Assembly: GCF_000021705.1 (NCBI RefSeq)
Contig: NC_012751.1
Location: forward strand, 1,116,001-1,180,000
Source of the DNA: Candidatus Hamiltonella defensa 5AT (Acyrthosiphon pisum)
GTDB taxonomy: Bacteria > Pseudomonadota > Gammaproteobacteria > Enterobacterales > Enterobacteriaceae
Direction: 5' to 3'
Length of the DNA: 64,000 nt
The notes under the pieces were generated by a model. That model was not told the origin of the DNA. It did not search any database and saw only the letters and a program-made list of their open reading frames with translations. Below are positions 9,594 through 16,555 of the stretch, in pieces. Both the position numbers and the translations under genes were made by a program. Each line of letters opens with the position of its first letter. The stretch's first letter is position 1.

Positions 9594-11081
9594 ATGACAA
9601 TAAGCACGCCAATGCTAGTCATTTTTTTGATTTACATTTTTGGGATGATTTTTATTGGATTCATCGCATATAAAGCCACTCATAGCTTTAATGACTATAT
9701 TTTAGGGGGGCGTCGTTTAGGAAGCCTGGTGACGGCTTTATCAGCAGGCGCTTCAGACATGAGCGGTTGGTTATTAATGGGCTTGCCAGGGGCTATTTTT
9801 CTTTATGGTATTTCAAGTAGCTGGATTGCTGTGGGTTTAATTATTGGCGCTTATCTTAATTGGTTATTCGTAGCGGGACGTTTACGTGTACACACAGAGG
9901 TCAACAAAGATTCTCTCACCCTACCTAATTATTTTTCTAATCGATTTAATGATCAAAGCAAGCTTCTACGAGTGATATCCGCGTTTGTTATTTTGGTTTT
10001 TTTTACTATTTATTGTGCATCAGGAATAGTGGCCAGTGCTCGTCTTCTGGAAACCACCTTTGAGATGCCGTATTCAACTGCGCTGTGGTTAGGTGCTGCC
10101 GCGACGATTGCCTATACTTTTATTGGTGGTTTTTTGGCCATCAGTTGGACGGATAGCGTTCAGGCGACGTTAATGATTTTTGCTTTAATTTTGACGCCCA
10201 TCATGGTGATGTTATCAGTTGGAGGCTTTGATGCTTCCATCGCCATGATAAAAGCGAAAAATGCCGCGAATTTGAACATGTTTGAGGGGCTCAATGGTAT
10301 TGGGATTATTTCTTTTCTTGGTTGGGGCTTGGGATATTTTGGCCAACCTCATATCCTGGCTCGCTTTATGGCCGCCGATTCCCATCACACGATTCACAGA
10401 GCGCGTCGTATTAGTATCACGTGGATGATCTTGTGTTTGACGGGTGCCATCGGAGTGGGCTTGTTTGGGATTGCTTACTTTTCACAGCATCCAGAAAATG
10501 CTATAGGCGTATCACAAAATTCAGAGCGTGTATTTATTGAATTAACGAAATTACTCTTTAATCCCTGGATAGCGGGTATTTTATTATCCGCGGTCCTTTC
10601 TGCCGTCATGAGCAGCCTGAGCTGCCAATTATTAGTGTGCTCCAGTGCGATAACTGAAGATTTGTATAAACCTTTTTTCCGTCAAAATGCCAGCCAAAAA
10701 GAACTGATATGGGTAGGGCGTTCTATGGTGTTGCTGGTTGCCTTAGTGGCCGTCAGCCTTGCATCTGATCCTGACAACCGCGTTCTCAGTTTAGTCAGCT
10801 ATGCCTGGGCTGGTTTTGGAGCCGCGTTTGGGCCGGTGATACTCATTTCTGTCTTTTGGAAGAATATGACACGCAATGGGGCGTTAACAGGGATGCTGGT
10901 GGGCGCGGCCACCGTTATCATCTGGAAGCAAGGCGCATGGTTTGGTTTATATGAAATTATTCCAGGTTTTTTATTTTCTTCTATCACGATCTACTTCGTC
11001 AGTTTATACGGCAAAAAACCGCATCAAAAAATCCTGGATCGCTTTGAAAAATCAGAAACACAATTTAAAGTGACAGAGTAA
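9594..11081 (+). CDS. putP: Sodium/proline symporter
   Basis: Inner-membrane Na+/proline symporter of the SSS family that supplies the substrate of PutA. It has about 13 hydrophobic segments. The N-terminus MTISTPMLVIFLIYIFG and the motifs GASDMSGWLLMG and GWGLGYFGQPHI match the family closely. An open frame extends upstream to 9465, but the start at 9594 is chosen because it aligns with the known N-terminus, has GGAG 7 bases upstream and gives 495 residues (502 in E. coli). It is intact and divergent from putA. Confidence 0.96.
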   Translation: MTISTPMLVIFLIYIFGMIFIGFIAYKATHSFNDYILGGRRLGSLVTALSAGASDMSGWLLMGLPGAIFLYGISSSWIAVGLIIGAYLNWLFVAGRLRVHTEVNKDSLTLPNYFSNRFNDQSKLLRVISAFVILVFFTIYCASGIVASARLLETTFEMPYSTALWLGAAATIAYTFIGGFLAISWTDSVQATLMIFALILTPIMVMLSVGGFDASIAMIKAKNAANLNMFEGLNGIGIISFLGWGLGYFGQPHILARFMAADSHHTIHRARRISITWMILCLTGAIGVGLFGIAYFSQHPENAIGVSQNSERVFIELTKLLFNPWIAGILLSAVLSAVMSSLSCQLLVCSSAITEDLYKPFFRQNASQKELIWVGRSMVLLVALVAVSLASDPDNRVLSLVSYAWAGFGAAFGPVILISVFWKNMTRNGALTGMLVGAATVIIWKQGAWFGLYEIIPGFLFSSITIYFVSLYGKKPHQKILDRFEKSETQFKVTE

Positions 11082-11143
11082 TGATTCCATTGACACAGCA
11101 AATGTTCTCATCGCGTTTCGGGGTATTTGACTCCTCCGACGAT

Positions 11144-11437
11144 TTATTGGAAATGATTTTCAGTCCAACGATAAAGATCTTTGACTGTGTTAATGTGCAT
11201 AAAGTCTTTTTCTGTCATTTCAATTTTAAATTTTTCACTGATCATAATGACCATATCGATGAGCGCCACAGAATCCGCATACAAATCATCCACCAGGTGT
11301 TTTTCAGGTGTAATATCTTCCTCATTGCAACCCAGGCAATCGATTAATATGTCACGAATCCTCGCTTCTCGCCTCATTTGATGAGTCGTGTTTTGCTCTT
11401 TGTTTAATGTATCACCATCAGGAAACGAACTATTCAT
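11144..11437 (-). CDS. iacP: Type III secretion-associated acyl carrier protein (IacP-like)
   Basis: Small acidic acyl-carrier-type protein of about 97 residues. The phosphopantetheine attachment serine lies in DLYADSVALID, the equivalent of the DLGADSLD motif of housekeeping ACP. An in-frame start at 11473 would overlap the upstream gene by 44 bp. The ATG at 11437 overlaps it by only 8 bp and is preferred. It is the last gene of the prg/org operon. In Salmonella the related iacP follows the sip translocator genes rather than orgC, so the position is unusual. A role with secreted effectors or translocators is inferred from context. Confidence 0.72.
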   Translation of the reverse strand: MNSSFPDGDTLNKEQNTTHQMRREARIRDILIDCLGCNEEDITPEKHLVDDLYADSVALIDMVIMISEKFKIEMTEKDFMHINTVKDLYRWTENHFQ

Positions 11438-11897
11438 ATTGATTGTCACCGATGCCCCATTCTTCGTTGTCAAAGGTCGCCGAGCTGCCTACATTAAACA
11501 TCTGTTGCTGCCAAGGCATAATAAAAGTATTCATAATCAATTTTTCTAAATTTTCGTCATACTTCAATGCTCTTTCTGCGGCTTTTTTTCTTGTTTCAAT
11601 TGTGTCATCGGGAACCACATTTTTTTCAAATTTTTCTGACAGAATATTGATTCTTTCATCTGTGGTTGTCTTAATGTTGTTTGTTTCATGAATCTTAGCC
11701 TGAAGTTTTTCATATTTTTTAAAGATATGCAGAAATTCGCCATACCTTGCTGAGTGCGTCTCTCCAGGTGTCACATTCTTTGATAACTCTTCTCTGAGTT
11801 CTCTGACCATGTTATCCAAAATGACATAAGGTTTTTCTTCTTTATCAGAGACATCCACTTTGGGATGACTTGAATTTCCGGTTATGGGAGTGGTCAT
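11430..11897 (-). CDS. OrgC-like type III secretion operon protein
   Basis: A 155-residue, charged, helix-rich protein. I do not recognise the sequence by itself. It occupies the place of orgC in the Salmonella prgHIJK-orgABC operon and has a similar length (about 150 residues). Its start overlaps the orgB stop by 4 bp (ATGA), so translation is probably coupled. OrgC is described as a secreted protein promoting needle assembly, and that role is only inferred here from position. No membrane segment or signal peptide is visible. Confidence 0.5.
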   Translation of the reverse strand: MTTPITGNSSHPKVDVSDKEEKPYVILDNMVRELREELSKNVTPGETHSARYGEFLHIFKKYEKLQAKIHETNNIKTTTDERINILSEKFEKNVVPDDTIETRKKAAERALKYDENLEKLIMNTFIMPWQQQMFNVGSSATFDNEEWGIGDNQYE

Positions 11898-12614
11898 GGT
11901 TTTAGCTCATCAGCCTCATTTTGTGTGCCTTGCTCAGGCAAGTGGGTTTTAAAATAGTCAAAAAGTTGTTCCAAACTGCCCTGCGAAAGTTGACGGCACG
12001 CTTTCATCGTATCCTGAGTTAACAATAACCGTTTGACGGCCAGCTCCATAAATTCTTCAGGAATGAATTCCGCAATCTGATCTTGATATTTAATGACGAA
12101 TCGGGAAGCAGGGTGATATTCAATTTTGATGGGATGATTCCATTTTTCATTCAAAAAATGTAATAAATCCGCATGTTTTTTTTTCGATTTTCGATTTTTC
12201 TGGAAAAATCAAATGCAAGACAGACTGGGAGCCTTCGTTTTGTGAAGGCAATGTATTTAACCATTCATCCAGTAAAACGATTAAAATATCAGGATGATCC
12301 AGAGCGGTAGAGAAAATTTGTCGAGCATGATCTTCTAAATCAAGATTTAATTGATGCATTAAATTTTTAGTATTATTCATATACCCTACTATATGCTTAA
12401 TAGCGCTCATAACCCCTTGCTGATAGCCGTCCATATAAGCTTGTTTCTGTATTTTTTCTGCATCTTCTTCTGCCTGTCGAATGATTTTTTTTGCATTTCG
12501 ATATGCTTCATTCAAAATATTTTTGGCGCGCTTATGCTGCTGGATCTGAGCATAAGTCAGTAATACGCCTTCACGCGCCGATAAAGGCGAGAGATTGGGG
12601 ATTTTTTTTGACAT
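11894..12614 (-). CDS. orgB: Sorting-platform protein OrgB, frame split at an A9 tract
   Basis: Homologue of the cytoplasmic export-apparatus stator that links the ATPase to the sorting platform. The N-terminal part (MSKKIPNLSPLSAREG, then a Glu/Lys-rich helix, then DHPDILIVLLDEWL) ends at a stop at 12147. The C-terminal part (NEKWNHPIKIEYHP, DQIAEFIPEEF) continues in another frame to 11894. Both halves match consecutive parts of Salmonella OrgB, and they join in frame if the nine-A run at 12176-12184 is read as eight. The start at 12614 is chosen by alignment and overlaps the orgA end by 44 bp. It is either a pseudogene or rescued by polymerase slippage, since both halves are otherwise free of lesions. 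Confidence 0.82.
12176..12184 (-). other. A9 homopolymer at the orgB frame break
   Basis: Nine consecutive T on the plus strand (nine A in the orgB message) lie exactly where the two orgB frames must be joined. Losing one A, or adding two, gives one continuous frame. Transcriptional slippage at such tracts is known from Shigella type III secretion genes and from insect endosymbionts. Confidence 0.8.
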
Positions 12615-13149
12615 GTTGAATGGCCAAATTGATAAATAATAAGTTAGGGGATATTTTTCGATCAAAATCCAAAACAGCGTTCATAGAAAAAGGGAATAAA
12701 AAAGGCATTCTTTGTGATATTGCTCCAGGCAATTCCTTCTCCCATAAACTTAATTCTTTCGCACCGTAAGCCAATAACTGCAAAAAATTCATCTTCTGGT
12801 TAAATTGATAAGGCAATGCCTCGACCATTTCAAGTTTTGCAAATTGCTGAACCCATAATGGTAAACGCAATAACATGCCTTTTTTCAGTAAAATAGTGCG
12901 ATGCCTCTGGCAAGCCATAATAAAAGCAATTTGAGGCAGGTAGAACCAATGAGTTAACCATTTTTCTGCCACACTGGTATTTTTAATCACCGGGCGTTTC
13001 ACCTCTAATTCATATTGTTCGATTAATAAATCATTCCATATCGATTTGGATGAAGGCCTATTAAATCTCGCAGGTAAATGAAACCAGGTGTGATGAAAAT
13101 AGGATACCGGATCAAATAACACTTTATCCAATGCAGTGATCTTCAACAT
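12571..13149 (-). CDS. orgA: Type III secretion accessory protein OrgA
   Basis: A 192-residue cytoplasmic protein (about 199 in Salmonella) that links the inner ring to the sorting platform with OrgB. The call rests on position directly after prgK, length, and a Trp-rich N-terminal region (FHHTWFHLPARFN) typical of the MxiK/OrgA group. It begins on the base after the prgK stop and overlaps the start of orgB, so the operon is translationally coupled. No lesion is seen. Confidence 0.8.
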   Translation of the reverse strand: MLKITALDKVLFDPVSYFHHTWFHLPARFNRPSSKSIWNDLLIEQYELEVKRPVIKNTSVAEKWLTHWFYLPQIAFIMACQRHRTILLKKGMLLRLPLWVQQFAKLEMVEALPYQFNQKMNFLQLLAYGAKELSLWEKELPGAISQRMPFLFPFSMNAVLDFDRKISPNLLFINLAIQHVKKNPQSLAFIGA

Positions 13150-13902
13150 CTATTTTTTATTTTCCTTACTTTTAGAGACAAAATTTTCTATCTTTTCTCT
13201 TAAGAAGGAGAATTTTGTAAATAATAAAAAACTGCTTATCAAAAAAAGCAACGCCATCATCGTATAAATCAAGCTGTAATTAACTTGAGCTGCTTTTTGA
13301 ACGGGCGCCTGGTGCTGCATTGGGGCTTGTTCTGACAGAATCACTGAAATGTTTTCATAATCCAAATCATTGAAACTGTTTTTCAAAAAACGTTTGACAT
13401 CCCCAATTAACAAGCTGGTATCCATCCCTTGATCGTGATTCACTAATGAAGATAGATGTATGGCCGGCGTTTTGCGACCCCCTTCTCCTGAATCAAGGTC
13501 ATAGCTCACATGAACCCTGGCTGTCACAATGCCCCTCATGCTTTGTAATGATTGTTCAAGCCGCTGTTCTATGCCCGAGTATAAACGGGCTTTCTCTTGT
13601 CGAGGAGAGGAAATCAAAGAATCGCCAGGAAACATTTGAGAAATTTCGACTCTCGGTTTAGAAGGTAAATTATAGGTTTTAATTAAACCTACCGCAGCGA
13701 CAAAATCCTCAGGGTTCACACTGATGCTATACCCCTCTTTGAGTTGGTCTGTTTTTTGAGCGGGAATATTATGACGCAATAATAATGCAGAAACCTCATT
13801 GGCTTGTTGTTGATCTAGCCCTTTGAGCAAATTCTGCTCTTTACAGCCGACTAAAAGCCCTATAAAGCAAAAACAAATCACGAAACGTATTCTCTTCATC
13901 AT
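13150..13902 (-). CDS. prgK: Type III secretion inner-ring lipoprotein PrgK
   Basis: A 250-residue lipoprotein of the YscJ/PrgK family that forms the inner ring of the injectisome. The lipobox LLVGC lies near residues 16-20, followed by the ring-building motifs GLDQQQANEV, FPGDSLISSPRQEKARL and EQRLEQSL. The C-terminal membrane segment is near residues 210-230. Length and motifs match Salmonella PrgK (252 residues). It starts within the prgJ stop (ATGA overlap). Confidence 0.94.
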   Translation of the reverse strand: MMKRIRFVICFCFIGLLVGCKEQNLLKGLDQQQANEVSALLLRHNIPAQKTDQLKEGYSISVNPEDFVAAVGLIKTYNLPSKPRVEISQMFPGDSLISSPRQEKARLYSGIEQRLEQSLQSMRGIVTARVHVSYDLDSGEGGRKTPAIHLSSLVNHDQGMDTSLLIGDVKRFLKNSFNDLDYENISVILSEQAPMQHQAPVQKAAQVNYSLIYTMMALLFLISSFLLFTKFSFLREKIENFVSKSKENKK

Positions 13903-14198
13903 GCTCTTAACACCGTCTCAATAGCACTGGTTGCCTTTCTAACCAGCGTCGATAATGCACTCAGCTCGATATTATGTTTTGATAAATCTTCTTGATCTCT
14001 GATCGACAGTTTGGGATCCATCAATCTATTTAAATCCGTTAAACGGCTCTTTAGGTCCATTTTTTGATCAGCCAGTTCGACCATCGATTGAGCATAGTTG
14101 TGGATTAGCCTATCTTCCAGAGAGACCACGCTTGGTGTGCTTTCTGTGACACTCAGCGCCTCTGACGCTATTTTTCTAATATGGGCTATATTTTGCAT
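13899..14198 (-). CDS. prgJ: Type III secretion inner rod protein PrgJ
   Basis: A 99-residue protein (101 in Salmonella) forming the rod between export gate and needle. VSLEDRL in the N-terminal half and the C-terminal STLVRKATSAIETVLR correspond to VSLDDRL and STLTRKGVGAVETLLR in PrgJ. It is predicted all-helical without a signal peptide, as expected for an early type III substrate. It follows the needle gene by about 60 bp and overlaps prgK by 4 bp. Confidence 0.87.
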   Translation of the reverse strand: MQNIAHIRKIASEALSVTESTPSVVSLEDRLIHNYAQSMVELADQKMDLKSRLTDLNRLMDPKLSIRDQEDLSKHNIELSALSTLVRKATSAIETVLRA

Positions 14199-14259
14199 GC
14201 ATCATTTCTCTTTATTTAAAATAAAAAAGGGAGTATCTAAATAAAATATTGTTTATTGA

Positions 14260-14595
14260 CTAACGGAAGTTATTAATAATCGCCATCGCATTGTCAGTGA
14301 ATTTTTTGATGGCGTTGGTTTGTGCATTGATCATCATTTGAAGCGCACTCAGGCTTCTTTGCACGTTTGATAAAGCCACGGGATCAGAAGGGGCTTTCTC
14401 CAAGGCATTTAAGTGTGTTTTATATTGAGCTTCCGAAGTTATAATTTTTTGAGCAAAGGCATCTGTGTGTGCTTTTATATATGTGTCTCCTCCTGTGTCT
14501 GCAATTATTGCATTCATAGCCTTTATCATTCCCGGATCTTTCCTCAAATCTTCACTGCTTTTTTCTAAATTGATGCTGACTGTACTGTCTGCCAT
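14260..14595 (-). CDS. prgI: Type III secretion needle protein PrgI-like
   Basis: Needle subunit. The C-terminus (NAIKKFTDNAMAIINNFR) matches the end of PrgI (VKVFKDIDAAIIQNFR), and a PSDP turn precedes the last helix as in PrgI. At 111 residues it is longer than PrgI (80), with about 30 extra N-terminal residues. The frame is open to ATG 14616, but the ATG at 14595 has a GAGG ribosome site 8-9 bases upstream and is preferred. It lies between prgH and prgJ. Confidence 0.86.
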   Translation of the reverse strand: MADSTVSINLEKSSEDLRKDPGMIKAMNAIIADTGGDTYIKAHTDAFAQKIITSEAQYKTHLNALEKAPSDPVALSNVQRSLSALQMMINAQTNAIKKFTDNAMAIINNFR

Positions 14596-14630
14596 ATTAT
14601 TTTCCTCACTATTCATTTATTGTTTGGTTA

Positions 14631-15839
14631 TCAAGGTTTAGGGAAGTACCAGTAACCAGGAGACACCTTGACATAACTCCCCTGATGACCATATTTCAAT
14701 GATTTGCCTTTCAGCCAATCGTCTTGTAGCTCAATAGAAAATTGCACATATTGTTGGCCCCAGGCTTTGTTGTAATTGACGACAAAACGGCGAAGCTGTT
14801 GTATATGGCCATCTTCTAAAGCCCCTTTAATCACAAAGGTGACGCTGTTACCGTGATCTTGTCTGATATAAGGGACCGAGATTTTTTGAATACCTGCCTC
14901 TGCTTGAGACGCCACTTCCTGATCACTGATATCAATGATTTTGATCTCTTTTGCATAAGGCATTTGTTCTTTTAAACTTTGCATTAAATTCAAACTTTTT
15001 TGAGCATCTAAAACGGTGCGTTCCTGACTGATCAATAACACCGGCACTAAAGGTGTTTCTATTTTTACCCTGTGATATTTCACCCAAGACCAATTTTCTG
15101 ATAACCAGGCGGCCACTCGTTTTTCTTCATCCTGTAAATTGATCACCCGAATGGGGTTTTTAATATCCGCCCGTGTTAAAGATTGCCTGGCCCAGGTCGC
15201 TTCTTTTTCATTTTTTGCAAAAACATACATCCAATGATCATGAGCCCCCAAGATTTCATATTTCCCTTGATAATCGCCAAGCACATAAGAAATTTGACTG
15301 ATTTCTTTGGTTTTCTCTTTTTCTTTTTTTTCTTCGTCTGTCGTTTTGAAATGAGACAGCATGAAAAAAATCAGCCCAACGACGAATCCGGATATCAACA
15401 ATGTCATTAAAAGTCTCACGAATGATTTTTTAGACTGTTTCGATACAGCCATTTCTTTTTTCTTACCCGTTAGAATGGCTTCGTCCCATTCTGTATTGAT
15501 GGCTTTAATCGCAAAATTTAATGTTTCTACAGAAACAATGTGATTAAAATCAATCGTTTTTTCTTTACTTGCATGATGAATAAATTCTCGTAATAAAATC
15601 TTATTGCTTGAATCAACTTCTATTTCGAATTGAAATTCTTCTACATCAAAAGGAATAAAAATCGTATTTTCAGGTAATTTCGCCTCATTTTCTTTTTTAA
15701 GAATGGCTTCTTCTTTACCTGCCACAAATAATGTTTTACCCTTGCCTAATTCAAATTCATATCCTTTTAGAACTCCGTTGAGAAGGCGGATAATCATTTG
15801 AGGCTCTTGGATTTCTTGATTATTCTGTGTCTCTATCAT
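14631..15839 (-). CDS. prgH: Type III secretion inner-ring protein PrgH
   Basis: A 402-residue inner-membrane ring protein (392 in Salmonella). The N-terminal cytoplasmic forkhead-like domain (MIIRLLNGVLKGYEFELG) is followed by one membrane segment (LLMTLLISGFVVGLIFFML, about residues 144-162). A periplasmic domain follows with ring-building folds shared with the PrgK type. It is first in the operon; the promoter must lie in the AT-rich gap upstream (15840-16354). It is intact. Confidence 0.87.
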   Translation of the reverse strand: MIETQNNQEIQEPQMIIRLLNGVLKGYEFELGKGKTLFVAGKEEAILKKENEAKLPENTIFIPFDVEEFQFEIEVDSSNKILLREFIHHASKEKTIDFNHIVSVETLNFAIKAINTEWDEAILTGKKKEMAVSKQSKKSFVRLLMTLLISGFVVGLIFFMLSHFKTTDEEKKEKEKTKEISQISYVLGDYQGKYEILGAHDHWMYVFAKNEKEATWARQSLTRADIKNPIRVINLQDEEKRVAAWLSENWSWVKYHRVKIETPLVPVLLISQERTVLDAQKSLNLMQSLKEQMPYAKEIKIIDISDQEVASQAEAGIQKISVPYIRQDHGNSVTFVIKGALEDGHIQQLRRFVVNYNKAWGQQYVQFSIELQDDWLKGKSLKYGHQGSYVKVSPGYWYFPKP

Positions 15840-16354
15840 TTTTATAAAAGCCTGTTTAAATTTTCAGAATCGATATTTCGGATAAACATTAACAATATTT
15901 TTATTGGCCATCATGATTAAAATATGATGAATTATTTTATTTTCATCAGTATTCAAAATAATAAAAAAATACATTAGTAAAAACATATTATTAAGAATTT
16001 TTAACGATATTCATCCATCATAAAAATGAAATAACTTTAAGTAACTTTACAAAAAAATAAAGGCAATAAAGTAATCAAAAATGAAATATCGAGAGAAATT
16101 AAAAGGAAAAACAGGCATGTGCGGCGATGAAACGTTGATCTCACGCGAAGTATTATTATTTAAAATCAAGGATTCCTTTCGATGCAAAAATACCAATTGA
16201 ATCATGATAGGCAAAGCAGTATCTATTGATATTGCTTTATGGGACAAATTATTCTGACAAAATTATCTCAAAAAAATTTGATGATTCATTTTTAAAACTG
16301 AAATTCACTTTCACATCAACAAGTTAATAAAAATATATTAAAAGGATTCAATAT
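15840..16354. other. AT-rich gap between the type III operon and a toxin stub
   Basis: About 515 bases with no credible gene. It must carry the promoter for prgH on the minus strand and for the toxin stub on the plus strand. The last ~30 bases before the toxin ATG are identical to those before the paralogous toxin that starts at 53799. Confidence 0.5.
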
Positions 16355-16555
16355 ATGCCAAACCACTCATTCTCATCACCTCATTCAGATTTCAGCACTC
16401 ACTTCGTTCCAGAATATTCATTTGATTTTAGCCAGCATCACCATATTTTTATAAAAGCAAAAAATCGAATAAATAATATTAATCATTTGTCGACATATTA
16501 TGATAAAGACGGATTATGTTTTGCTTTGTCTGTTCGTTATATTATTGAAGAGCAT
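16355..16555 (+). pseudogene. N-terminal stub of a protease-RTX type toxin, cut by a group II intron
   Basis: The first 67 codons of a toxin-like protein. Its sequence (FDFSQHHHIFIKAKNRI, then DGLCFALSVRYIIEE) is clearly paralogous to the N-terminus encoded by 53799 downward. The motif GLCxALS probably holds the cysteine of a papain-like protease. An AAAGG ribosome site lies at the usual distance. The frame is interrupted at 16556 by the intron, and what follows the intron is pilQ sequence rather than the rest of the toxin. Excising the intron would therefore not restore this gene. Confidence 0.75.

Noticed and set aside
16047..16247. 66-codon minus-strand frame upstream of the type III operon.
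   Set aside because: Composition is that of AT-rich spacer; no ribosome site and no recognisable protein.
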